A DNA stretch of 47,951 bases from an uncultured Bacteroidales bacterium (GCA_900320365.1 ONSC01000018.1:1-47951), one strand, 5' to 3'. Shown: positions 16,928 through 25,753, counted from the stretch's first letter. The notes: generated by a model from the letters alone, not told the origin. Numbers and translations: made by a program.

Positions 16928-17304
16928 AAAATGAATGATTTAAAAGGATTTAATTGCTTTTGGTCGAATTTTACAAAATACCTTATTTATTAAATGATTT
17001 GTAAGTACTTAAACTTTAAATTATTAGCAAATCAGAATAAAAACATTAATCTTTTTTAACACCCTATAATACCAATATAACTTGACAAATATATAAACAA
17101 ATAAAAAAAAATACAACAATCCCGCCCTCAATGTGGTTTGAGGCGGTATTCTATTAAATTTCATTACTTTTTCGGAATAATACCACAGAAAAACACCAGG
17201 CTTCGTCGCTCAAAGAGCACCCCCTCTCAGAACCAGCTGAGAGGGGGCTTTTTTACTAAATAAGGTATTTACTACTAATCCATAACCAATTAATTATTCT
17301 GTTT
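16928..17304. promoter_or_regulatory. AT-rich divergent regulatory region between two SusC genes
   Basis: This 377-bp gap has no gene. It is far more AT-rich than its surroundings, apart from two GC-rich hairpins. It contains: the 13-base palindrome AAATAAGGTATTT in both leaders (17258-17270 on plus, 16976-16988 as its complement), 34 and 48 bases before the start codons; a hairpin at 17121-17147 (CCGCCCTCA/TTTGAGGCGG type); and a strong plus-strand terminator at 17220-17254. No perfect TTTG-N19-TAnnTTTG promoter was found; TACTTTTT at 17165-17172 is a weak -7 candidate for the plus strand. Confidence 0.7.
17220..17254 (+). terminator. Intrinsic terminator in the leader of the plus-strand SusC operon
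   Basis: CCCCCTCTCAG (17220-17230) pairs perfectly with CTGAGAGGGGG (17237-17247) around a six-base loop, followed by CTTTTTT. The U-tract is only on the plus strand. There is no gene upstream on this strand, so it would terminate a short leader RNA or a small RNA, 50 bases before the SusC start. Confidence 0.85.
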
Positions 17305-20300
17305 ATGAGTAAACGTTTCATTACGGCATTGCTCGCGCTTCTGTTTATAGGAGTGCAGGCTTTTGCTCAGTCTGCCGTGTCCGGTAGGGTCACGGATCAG
17401 TCTGGGGAACCTCTTGTCGGAGTGAATGTCCTCGTAAAGGGCACCACTAACGGCACAATGACGGACTATGACGGAAACTACAACCTGAATAATCTCAGGC
17501 AGGGTGCCGTCCTGGTCTTCTCCAGCATCGGTTACGCCTCTGAGGAAGTCACAGTCGGATCCCAGCGGACCATCAACGTCCAGCTGAAAGACGACTCCGC
17601 TTTCCTTGACGAGGTTGTGGTTGTCGGTTACGGTACCGCCCGCAAGAAGGACGTGTCCGGCGCCATCGCCACTGTCAACTACGGGAACGATAAGAACATT
17701 TCCGCTCTGCCGAACCCGAACGCCCTCGCTGCTCTGTCCAGTAAGGTTGCTGGTTTGAGTTATGCTCCTACCACCAGCGCCGCCGGTGACAACACCGCTA
17801 CGATGACCATCCGTGGTAAGAACTCCATCCCTACCGGAGGTTCAATGTCCGCATCCGCACAGAGTGTCAACCAGCCTCTGCTCGTCATCGACGGTGTTCT
17901 CTCCTATGGCTCGATCAACTCGATCAACACCGCTGACATCGAGAGCATTGATGTCTTGAAGGACGCTTCCGCTGCCGCGATCTACGGATCTCGAGCCGCT
18001 AACGGTGTCATCATCATCACCACAAAGAAGGGTACCAGTTCAGCTCCCGTCGTCAATTTCAACGGTAGCGTCAGCCTTTCAGACTGGAGCCGCATGCCTA
18101 AGATGGTTTCCGACAAGGAGACCTTCCTGAAGAACCGCTTTTACAGCAAGCAGGGTGCGGGTGATGCGAATTTCGAGAACAAGACTTGGAACTATTCCAG
18201 TTTGGATCAGGCCGCGCAGGACAACCTCCTCTCCACCAGGGAGCTTGAGGCTTGGAAAGACGGGAAGTGGGTCAACTGGCTCGACGAGATTTCCCGTCAG
18301 GGTGTCGGTCAGAAATATGACCTTTCCGTCAGTGGCCGTGGTGACCGTGTCAACTACTATGTGTCCGGCGATTACACCCGTCAGCAGGGTATCCGCAAGG
18401 GTGACGACTACGAGAAGGCCGGTGCCATGGGTAAGATTGACTTCAATATCACTGACTGGCTGACTGTTGGAGTTAAAGCCAATTTCCTTGCTTCCAACAG
18501 CTGGGGACAGAGCGCCAACATCCGCTATGCGATGTGGTACACCCCTCTCTCCTATGTCTATGCCCGCCAGCCTGGCTTCGAGAAATGGTATAATTCAGTA
18601 CCGGATGAGAAGACAAACAGCCCCTTCCTTGGAGCTGGCCAGGACGACTCATACGCCTACACCGATCGTCAGAGCAAGAGCATGAACCTCAATGGTGTCG
18701 CTTATGCCCAGGTCGATGTCCCGTTCATCCCTGGTCTCAGTTATAAGGTGACTTTCCAGGGTCAGCGCAACGCCGGTTATTCGGATGTGTATAACAGACC
18801 TGAAATAGGTGTCAACACTGAGATTATTACCGATATGCAGGATCCCAGCCAGTTCATCGGCAGCGTGACAGGTAGTGTATCTTCCTCCAACTACGCCGCA
18901 TGGAACATCGACCAGATTCTGACTTACGCGAAGGATATAGCTCAGCACCATTTTGATGTGACATTGGGTTACACTCGTGAGGCTACCAACAGCAACACAC
19001 TTGGTACCAACTTCTCTGGTTATCCCACTCCTACCACCTTGGGTGTCTACAACATCGAGGCGGCCAATTCTGTCACTGGAACATATCGCAACCGTACCCA
19101 GACCCAGGCCGTCGGTTACCTCGCCCGCGTGAATTACAATTGGGCCAATAAGTACTATCTCACCGGAAACTTCCGTCGTGATGGTTTCTCCGCTTTCGCG
19201 GTTGGTCACAAATGGGGTAACTTCTATGGCGCTTCAGCTGCTTGGGTTCTTTCCAATGAGGAGTTCATTAAGGATATGAATTTCTTCGACTTCTTGAAGC
19301 TCCGTCTCTCTTGGGGTCAGAATGGTTCCCGCAACATCAGCGCAGGAGCCACCCAGGCTACGATAGGAAAGAATGATACATCAAATAGCGGTGCTATCAC
19401 AATGACCTGGTTGGGAGATATGAGTACTCTCGGTATGACCCTTATGAACTTGCCTAACCGTAGCCTTACTTGGGCGACCGTCGAGAAGGCGAACCTTGGT
19501 CTGGACTTCTCTATGGCGAACAGCCGCATCAACGGTAGCATCGACGTCTATACCGGCCAGACCACCAATATGTTGGTCGCTCGTTCGGCTCCTTATCTCT
19601 CAGGTTTCAACGATGTTGACGATAACGTTGGTAAGATCACCAACAAGGGTGTTGAGTTTGTGCTCAATACGGTCAACATCAATGGAGACGGTGTTAACTC
19701 TTTCCGTTGGGAGAGCAACTTAGTGTTTGACGCCAACCGTAACAAACTCGTCTCCCTCTTCGGTCCCGACTATAATGGTAATGAGGCTGACGATTTCGCC
19801 AACGCCGTCACTTACGGACGTGAAGCCAACTACGCATTGTTGGTCGGCAAACCTCTCGGTGCCGCATTCGATTTGAAGAAACTTGGAATCTTCAAGGACC
19901 AGGCCGAGATTGACGCCCATAAGGTCCAGCCCGACGCCAAGCCCGGTGATCTCAAGTTCGAGGATTACAACAACGATGGTAAGATCAACGCTGATGACTA
20001 CCAGTACCTCGGATCTCCCGATCCTCTTTTCACTGTGAACTTCGCCAATACCTTGGCTTGGAAGAATTTCAGTTTGTATTTCAACTTCCGTTGGGCCCAG
20101 GGAGACAAGACCCACTTCATCTGGCTTGACCCTTACGCTTTCGGAACAAATATGGGTGGTGGTGCCCAGATGGCACGTATCAAACCTTGGACTAAGGATA
20201 ATCCTTCCGATATCTATCCCCGCTACGGCTATAACAACAGTCTTAGTTATCAGTTCTGGAACAGCCGTTCTTTCCTCAAGCTGAAAGATCTTGTCTTCTC

Positions 20301-20514
20301 TTACACCATCCCCACACAGGTCATCAAGCGTTCCGGTATCAGCAACCTCCGTTGCTATGTCGCCGCCACCGACCTGCTGACCATATCGAACTGGTCAGGT
20401 ATCGATCCTGAGACTGGTGGTACCATCGCAGCTGGAGCTGGTTCAAGCCGCTTCGGCAGCAACGGAGCCTACAAGACGGTCACCTTCGGCGTGAACCTTA
20501 CCTTCTCGAAATAA
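17305..20514 (+). CDS. SusC/RagA-family TonB-dependent glycan importer (module 2)
   Basis: A 1069-residue receptor. The signal peptide ends at QAFA-Q and is almost the same as that of the divergent SusC. The carboxypeptidase-D-like regulatory domain (VSGRVTDQSGEPLVGVN) covers about 23-100, followed by EVVVVGYGTARKKDVSGA, the plug, and the SusC signature VLKDASAAAIYGSRAANGV near 215-233. The barrel ends KTVTFGVNLTFSK. A DxDG-type loop EDYNNDGKINADDYQYLG occurs near residues 889-906, a known feature of SusC barrels. No STN domain is present. It leads a four-gene plus-strand module and is preceded by a leader terminator, so attenuation is possible. Confidence 0.95.
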   Translation: MSKRFITALLALLFIGVQAFAQSAVSGRVTDQSGEPLVGVNVLVKGTTNGTMTDYDGNYNLNNLRQGAVLVFSSIGYASEEVTVGSQRTINVQLKDDSAFLDEVVVVGYGTARKKDVSGAIATVNYGNDKNISALPNPNALAALSSKVAGLSYAPTTSAAGDNTATMTIRGKNSIPTGGSMSASAQSVNQPLLVIDGVLSYGSINSINTADIESIDVLKDASAAAIYGSRAANGVIIITTKKGTSSAPVVNFNGSVSLSDWSRMPKMVSDKETFLKNRFYSKQGAGDANFENKTWNYSSLDQAAQDNLLSTRELEAWKDGKWVNWLDEISRQGVGQKYDLSVSGRGDRVNYYVSGDYTRQQGIRKGDDYEKAGAMGKIDFNITDWLTVGVKANFLASNSWGQSANIRYAMWYTPLSYVYARQPGFEKWYNSVPDEKTNSPFLGAGQDDSYAYTDRQSKSMNLNGVAYAQVDVPFIPGLSYKVTFQGQRNAGYSDVYNRPEIGVNTEIITDMQDPSQFIGSVTGSVSSSNYAAWNIDQILTYAKDIAQHHFDVTLGYTREATNSNTLGTNFSGYPTPTTLGVYNIEAANSVTGTYRNRTQTQAVGYLARVNYNWANKYYLTGNFRRDGFSAFAVGHKWGNFYGASAAWVLSNEEFIKDMNFFDFLKLRLSWGQNGSRNISAGATQATIGKNDTSNSGAITMTWLGDMSTLGMTLMNLPNRSLTWATVEKANLGLDFSMANSRINGSIDVYTGQTTNMLVARSAPYLSGFNDVDDNVGKITNKGVEFVLNTVNINGDGVNSFRWESNLVFDANRNKLVSLFGPDYNGNEADDFANAVTYGREANYALLVGKPLGAAFDLKKLGIFKDQAEIDAHKVQPDAKPGDLKFEDYNNDGKINADDYQYLGSPDPLFTVNFANTLAWKNFSLYFNFRWAQGDKTHFIWLDPYAFGTNMGGGAQMARIKPWTKDNPSDIYPRYGYNNSLSYQFWNSRSFLKLKDLVFSYTIPTQVIKRSGISNLRCYVAATDLLTISNWSGIDPETGGTIAAGAGSSRFGSNGAYKTVTFGVNLTFSK

Positions 20515-20547
20515 GGCTCGTCTAACTAATTTAATATTACGATAGAT

Positions 20548-22587
20548 ATGAAAAAATACATATTCATACTTCTCGCGCTTGTTTTAGCCGTCTCTTGCAA
20601 CGATGACGCATTCCTTGAAGAGAAGACTTACAACGACGACACCGGCTCTTTCTTCAAGAACCAGAAGGCCATAGAGATCGCTCTCGCATCGGCTTACACT
20701 GAAGTCCAGTACATGGTGTTCGGTAACATGCGTAACGGTTCTTCACATAACTTTATCGTGATGGGAATGGGCCTTGACACCTTTGCGAACGGTAATACTA
20801 CTGTTAGTAACGATAATGATGGCGTTTTCTCCGATTGGCCCACTTTGACATCTGCCAGTGGATATGTCCGTCACTATGGCGAATATATGTACAAGCTCTC
20901 GAACCGCGCCAACATCGTCGTGGACATGATTGACGAGAATCCCGATATTGAGTATTCCACTCCTACCATGAAACAGGAGCTTCGCGCTGAGGCGGTTTTC
21001 CTCCGCGCATGGTCATACCGTATTCTCGCCGGTCTGTTCGGTAGCCTTGTTTATTCTGATCACATGACTCAGGAAGCTCGCTATGATTATGAAATGATTC
21101 CTCGTGAGGAAGCATGGAAATTCATCGCGGCAGACTTTGAGTATGCCGAGCAGAACCTTCCTACAACCGCCCGTCTTATGGGTACTGTCACAAAGGCCGC
21201 AGCAGCCCACTACCTCGCTGAGACTTACCTCTCTCTTGGCCAGTTCGCTGAGGCTGAGGCCGCCGCATCCCGCGTCATCAACGGTCAGGATGGTGACTAT
21301 CACCTCATGACAACCCGCTTCGGAAACCGTGCCGATCAGGCCACTGACCGCTATGGCAACTCCCTCGCGGCTCCTCAGGGCGCCTATTGGGATCTCTTCC
21401 GTGGATCCATGAAGACTGACGGAACACAGGCGTCAGATTCGAACCCTAACGATCCCGGCAACAAGGAAGCTATATGGGTCGCTCAGATCGACATGGTCAG
21501 CCAGGCTGAAAACTGGGCGCTCGGCGCCTCCGGTGACTCCTGGTGGCGTATGCACGTTCCTATCCTTGAAGCCACTTGGTCTCCTTGGGTTCCTCAAGGA
21601 GGAAAGAATGGGACAAGGCCCGGAAGCGATGGAAAAACGTATTATATTTTCACAGCTGATGCAGTATGCTTCCCTGAAGGTGTCGCCCCTGCTGGAGCTT
21701 CTAGTAAAGGAGCCTATGAGGGCGCCCAGGACCGTTACCTTGCCAATCCTCTTGGAATCCGCATTGACTCCATCGCCTGCCGCGCACAGGGCAATGGTGG
21801 AGCTGCAGGTGGTGTGATGCTCTCTTCTGAGTTCGTACAGCGTCCCGCTGGTTCTGTGCTTGGCTCTTACTGGGACGACCCTAACGACTTCCGTGGCAGC
21901 GAGGTCATGGTTCAGCGTGACTATTTCACTCCTTCAGGTAAGAAGTGGTCTGAGGTAAAGAAGGAAGTGAAGGCTCGTGTTGACGCAGGTCTTTACACTG
22001 TGACCGCTTCAGATACCATTAATATCACTCCTCGCTACTGGAAGTTCTCCGACGACAAGCATGTCATTCAAAACAATAACTGCTACTATGACGCCGATTG
22101 GTACCTGGTTCGTATAGCCGAGACCTACCTGCTACGCGCGGAGGCTCGTCTCGCCCAGGGTAACAAGTCTGGCGCTGCCGAAGACATCAATGTCCTTCGT
22201 AACCGCGCCGGTGCGAAACCTTGCTCCGCTTCCGACGTGAACATCGACTACATCCTCGATGAGCGTGTTCGTGAGCTCTTTGGTGAGGAGCAGCGCTGGA
22301 TCACACTCAGCCGTCTGTCCTGCAACCCTGCCGCGACATACGTTACCGAGTGCTATCCTACCCAGGACAATACGACTTCCAATACCCTCTATGAGCGTAC
22401 CCGCAAATATGGTTGGGGATTCGAGAACGATGTCACTGCCGGTCGTCGTGAGACCTACACAGATGCTCTCGGCAACACCCGTCACCGTCCGAACATCCAG
22501 CCGTTCAACTACGTGCTCCCTATTCCTATCCAGATTATAAACTCCAACAAGGACAGGGAGATCAAGCAGAATTACGGCTACAAATAG
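20548..22587 (+). CDS. SusD/RagB-family glycan-binding lipoprotein (module 2)
   Basis: A 679-residue lipoprotein (lipobox LAVSC, Cys17), long for SusD. The family start is seen in DDAFLEEKTYNDDTGSFF. Helical TPR-type segments include RAEAVFLRAWSYRILAGLFG and AAAHYLAETYLSLGQFAEA. Near the end are DWYLVRIAETYLLRAEARLA and LDERVRELFGEEQRWITLSR, and the protein finishes with QIINSNKDREIKQNYGY, the usual SusD C-terminus. The extra length lies mainly in the middle (about 270-480) and may form an additional binding surface. It starts 33 bases after SusC and is followed by a strong terminator. Confidence 0.94.
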   Translation: MKKYIFILLALVLAVSCNDDAFLEEKTYNDDTGSFFKNQKAIEIALASAYTEVQYMVFGNMRNGSSHNFIVMGMGLDTFANGNTTVSNDNDGVFSDWPTLTSASGYVRHYGEYMYKLSNRANIVVDMIDENPDIEYSTPTMKQELRAEAVFLRAWSYRILAGLFGSLVYSDHMTQEARYDYEMIPREEAWKFIAADFEYAEQNLPTTARLMGTVTKAAAAHYLAETYLSLGQFAEAEAAASRVINGQDGDYHLMTTRFGNRADQATDRYGNSLAAPQGAYWDLFRGSMKTDGTQASDSNPNDPGNKEAIWVAQIDMVSQAENWALGASGDSWWRMHVPILEATWSPWVPQGGKNGTRPGSDGKTYYIFTADAVCFPEGVAPAGASSKGAYEGAQDRYLANPLGIRIDSIACRAQGNGGAAGGVMLSSEFVQRPAGSVLGSYWDDPNDFRGSEVMVQRDYFTPSGKKWSEVKKEVKARVDAGLYTVTASDTINITPRYWKFSDDKHVIQNNNCYYDADWYLVRIAETYLLRAEARLAQGNKSGAAEDINVLRNRAGAKPCSASDVNIDYILDERVRELFGEEQRWITLSRLSCNPAATYVTECYPTQDNTTSNTLYERTRKYGWGFENDVTAGRRETYTDALGNTRHRPNIQPFNYVLPIPIQIINSNKDREIKQNYGYK

Positions 22588-22603
22588 TAGATAAGTTTCA
22601 GTG

Positions 22604-22637
22604 AAGACCGGCCCTTGATCAGGGCCGGTCTTTATTA
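22604..22637 (+). terminator. Intrinsic terminator between SusD and the DUF6057-like gene
   Basis: AAGACCGGCCCT (22604-22615) pairs perfectly with AGGGCCGGTCTT (22621-22632) around a five-base loop, followed by TATTATTAATT. The 12-bp stem would separate high SusC/SusD expression from the downstream pair. Its end is 12 bases before the next start codon. Confidence 0.8.
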
Positions 22638-22649
22638 TTAATTCTGAAA

Positions 22650-24314
22650 ATGATGAGTCACTTCGCTTTGGCATACAGGGAACAGCAACAGTTATTCCTC
22701 TTTGATAGGACATATGTCATAGGCTCGCTCCTCAAGGTGGGCGGCTTGGCGACCGTGCTTGCCCGGTTCATTGTTCAATTCTTCTGGAATCCCGTCGTGG
22801 CTCTGATTATCACTTTGCTTCTGCTGGCCCTTTCATCATACATGACTTGGGCCTTTGTACGGGAATCCCAGAAAGAGTGGATTAGCGTTCCATTATGTCT
22901 TATTCCCTCTTATCTCCTATGGGTACCCCTTATGGACAACGGCCTACACTACGAGTTCCTGACATCAATACTGCTTGTCCAGGCTGGGCTGCTTATCTTT
23001 AAGAGTGTCAAGTCCCACAAGGTTTTCTGGGGTATATTATTAACTATAATACTTTATTACACAGCTGGTTCCACAGCAATTCTATTTGCGGTTTGCGCGG
23101 CAATATCGGATAAGTCCTGGAAAGCCATTATCTATCCTGTCGCCGCGGCCGCTTGTGGAGCCATAGCCTACTTTGCATCTGCGATTCCAACCTGGAACGA
23201 GGCTTTCACTCCGTCGCTGTATTACGACCTGGACGCTTCAATGCCAGGGTCTCATTGGGCAGGATGGATCAGCCTGGTTATTGTCGTTCTAGCTTGCAGG
23301 GCGATACATTGCCTTCGCTCGGAACGCCGGATAGCTTATTTAGCCGCTCTGGCGATAGGATTCCTGGCTTGTTTACCCTTCGGACAAGTCATCAAAAGAA
23401 TCAAGGAAGAACAACCCCGCCTCGCTTATGTGTTCGAGCATTACACGGTTAATGAGGATTGGGATGGTTTGATAAAGGCATGCGAAGAGGCACCGTGGCT
23501 GCCTCGCACGGCGAATTATCTCAACTTGGCCATCGCCTGGAAAGGGGAGCTTTCTGACCGGCTCCTGACCTTTGACCAGAAAGGGCCGTCAGGCCTTGTG
23601 ATGACCACATCAGACCGTGCCGTCGATGTGGCTCAAGCCCACATTATGTTCGCGATGGGAAATGTTGCGGCGGCTCAGGATGTGGCTTTCAACGCCCTTG
23701 TTTCACTGAATGGTTTCTGCCCCGCAATGCTCAAAATCAATGCGATGGTTGAGCTGATGCGCGGCAGCTACGACATCGCTGACAAATACCTTTCCCTATT
23801 GGAAAAAGCTCCTCATTACCGAAGATGGGCGAAGAGTTACCGCCGCTTCCTATATGATGACGAGGCGGTCAAAGCGGACCCTATTCTCGGGAATGGACGT
23901 CGTAATCTCTCAGCCGAAAACAGGTTCATCATGTACACCGATCCGATGACAGAGATGTTCCCTATTCTGGATGCAAACCCGAACGATAGGAGGACTCTTG
24001 AATATGGCTTATGCTATCTTCTTCTCGCAAAGGACTTGAATTCGGTCAAGCACTATATTTTGGATTATTACAGCTCACCTGAATCGCCCGAATTGCCGAG
24101 GATAGCACAGGAGGCGATGGTGTTTTACAGTGAGTATTCAAGGAATATGGAAGGGATCGAGCCCTTCGGCCTGGACTGGTGTTATGAGCACGGAGTAAAG
24201 CCTGAGACGGTTAAGCGTTTTGAGGAATATCAAAGGGCGGCGGTCGCTGGGCCAGTGTCCTTGAAGAAGTTCAAGGGTACATATTGGTACTATCTGGTTC
24301 ACACGGAGATTTAA
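22650..24314 (+). CDS. DUF6057-like membrane protein with C-terminal TPR-like domain (long form)
   Basis: A 554-residue protein of unknown function. The first 250 residues hold about seven hydrophobic helices, for example FFWNPVVALIITLLLLALSS, GILLTIILYYTAGSTAILFA and WISLVIVVLACRAIHCL. The remaining 300 residues are soluble, helical and TPR-like, with DVAQAHIMFAMGNVAAAQD, YDDEAVKADPILG and the end GTYWYYLVHTEI. The conserved start ALAYREQQQLFLF and the overall architecture match what I recall as DUF6057, found beside SusC/SusD in Bacteroidales. No earlier in-frame start exists because the terminator and an in-frame TGA lie just upstream; a preceding membrane helix seen in some relatives may be missing. 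It is followed 12 bases later by the CxxCH propeller gene. The minus-strand module has a lipoprotein version without the membrane part. Confidence 0.72.
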   Translation: MMSHFALAYREQQQLFLFDRTYVIGSLLKVGGLATVLARFIVQFFWNPVVALIITLLLLALSSYMTWAFVRESQKEWISVPLCLIPSYLLWVPLMDNGLHYEFLTSILLVQAGLLIFKSVKSHKVFWGILLTIILYYTAGSTAILFAVCAAISDKSWKAIIYPVAAAACGAIAYFASAIPTWNEAFTPSLYYDLDASMPGSHWAGWISLVIVVLACRAIHCLRSERRIAYLAALAIGFLACLPFGQVIKRIKEEQPRLAYVFEHYTVNEDWDGLIKACEEAPWLPRTANYLNLAIAWKGELSDRLLTFDQKGPSGLVMTTSDRAVDVAQAHIMFAMGNVAAAQDVAFNALVSLNGFCPAMLKINAMVELMRGSYDIADKYLSLLEKAPHYRRWAKSYRRFLYDDEAVKADPILGNGRRNLSAENRFIMYTDPMTEMFPILDANPNDRRTLEYGLCYLLLAKDLNSVKHYILDYYSSPESPELPRIAQEAMVFYSEYSRNMEGIEPFGLDWCYEHGVKPETVKRFEEYQRAAVAGPVSLKKFKGTYWYYLVHTEI

Positions 24315-24326
24315 CGGGTAATCGCC

Positions 24327-25748
24327 ATGAGAAGAATAATCGATAAATTCATTATACTCGCCGCTCTGCTATCGTTGGTCTCTTGCGCAGGTAAGCCGAC
24401 AAATCCGGAACCTCTGGCTGACGAGGCTCCGATATTCCCTGATTACAAAGAAGTGACTGTGCCGGAGAATATCGCGCCGCTGAACTTTTCATTCCTTGGG
24501 GAAGGAAAGGCGGTCTTACTCGCCGGGGATAAGGTCATCAAGAGTTGCCGAGGCGTTTTCAAATTCGGAGGATGCAAGTGGAGAAAACTCATCTCAGAAG
24601 GGAAGGAAAGCGGCAAGGTACAATTCTCCCTGTCCGTTAAAAAGGAAGGGAAGTGGTTGTCCTACAAGCCTTTCAATATTTATGTCAGCACGGACAGGAT
24701 CGATCCCTGGTTTTCCTACCGCTTGATCCCCCCTGGCTACCAAGGCTGGCAGGAGATGGGAATATATCAGAGGAATCTTGAGTCATATTCAGAAAAGGCC
24801 ATCCTCACGAACGACCTGACAGGTGGGAATTGCATGAATTGCCACACTTATCTGAATGGAGATCCGTCCAAGATGGTTTTCCATGCCCGCGCAACCTTCG
24901 GAGGTACCGTTGTCGTTAACGAGGGAGAGATAGAGAAACTGAACACCAAGACCGACTCTACCATAAGCGCACTTGTTTATCCGTATTGGCATCCTTCGGG
25001 CGATTTAGTGGCGTTCTCGGTCAATAAGACATTACAAGCATTTCATAATCACGACGCCAACAGGATCGAGGTCTACGACGAAGCCTCGGATGTGGTGGTT
25101 TATAACGTGAATACCAAGGAGATTGCCTGGTCCCCGCTCACGAAGGCAGAAAACCGTTTTGAGACATTCCCCACTTTTTCCCCAGATGGGAAATGGCTGT
25201 ATTTCTGCTCAGCGGAAGCTGTAGCTCCGATGCCGGACAAGTACCGGGAGGCCCGCTACGGCCTGTACCGTATCGCTTTCAATGCGGAGGACATGAGTTT
25301 CGGCGATTCCCTTGAATGCGTTTATGACGCTCCCGCCGACAGTGCAAGTGTTTCATTCCCACGTATTTCCCCTGACGGACGTTTCCTCTGCTTCACCCGC
25401 CACGGCTATGGCAATTTCTCCATTTGGCACAAGGATGCCGATCTTTGGATGGTGGATCTGTCTGACGGTTCGGTCAAACCTATGGAGAATGTCAATTCCG
25501 ATGATGTGGACAGTTTCCACACATGGAGCTCAGATGGGAAGTGGTTGGTTTTCAGCAGCCGACGTGATGACGGCCTTTACACCAAGCCTTATTTCACCCA
25601 CATTGACGCTAATGGCAACGCCTCAAAACCTTTCCTTCTCCCGCAGAACAATCTGCCGGCGTTCACCACGGAAAAAGTGAACGTCAGCAAGCGTAAGCTC
25701 ACCGACGTTCTCAGAAAGTCCTCTGGGACTGATGTCACCGTCCGTTAA
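24327..25748 (+). CDS. Lipoprotein with CxxCH motif and PD40/TolB-like beta-propeller repeats (copy 2)
   Basis: A 473-residue lipoprotein (lipobox LVSC, Cys20), paralogue of the protein at 9191-10642. Shared landmarks: IFPDYKEVTVPENIAPLNFS near residue 36, DRIDPWFSYRLIPPGYQGW, GNCMNCHTYLNGDPSKM with CxxCH at 169-173, and YPYWHPSGDLVAFSVN. The last begins the propeller, followed by FSPDGKWLYFCS, ISPDGRFLCFTR and SSDGKWLVFSSR. Both copies end SGTDVTVR or PGTDVTFK. Family function is not established. The CxxCH suggests a covalently bound haem on an anchored periplasmic or surface propeller (inference). It is the last gene of the plus-strand module and converges with the GH92 gene. Confidence 0.8.
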   Translation: MRRIIDKFIILAALLSLVSCAGKPTNPEPLADEAPIFPDYKEVTVPENIAPLNFSFLGEGKAVLLAGDKVIKSCRGVFKFGGCKWRKLISEGKESGKVQFSLSVKKEGKWLSYKPFNIYVSTDRIDPWFSYRLIPPGYQGWQEMGIYQRNLESYSEKAILTNDLTGGNCMNCHTYLNGDPSKMVFHARATFGGTVVVNEGEIEKLNTKTDSTISALVYPYWHPSGDLVAFSVNKTLQAFHNHDANRIEVYDEASDVVVYNVNTKEIAWSPLTKAENRFETFPTFSPDGKWLYFCSAEAVAPMPDKYREARYGLYRIAFNAEDMSFGDSLECVYDAPADSASVSFPRISPDGRFLCFTRHGYGNFSIWHKDADLWMVDLSDGSVKPMENVNSDDVDSFHTWSSDGKWLVFSSRRDDGLYTKPYFTHIDANGNASKPFLLPQNNLPAFTTEKVNVSKRKLTDVLRKSSGTDVTVR

Positions 25749-25753
25749 TCCCA

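Larger units (their letters stand above)
16899..17333. repeat. 25-bp perfect inverted repeat bracketing the divergent regulatory region
   Basis: Positions 16899-16923 (minus) and 17309-17333 (plus) are identical over 25 bases beginning GTAAACGTTTCATTACGG. Both lie in the signal-peptide codons of the two SusC genes. The amino acids are also conserved (KRFITALL), but identity at every third position suggests recent duplication or gene conversion rather than protein constraint alone. Confidence 0.8.

Noticed and set aside
17121..17147. Hairpin as a minus-strand terminator before the minus SusC
   Set aside because: The stem is good, but the T-run begins about 10 bases after the stem, so it is not a canonical terminator; it is described as part of the control region only.
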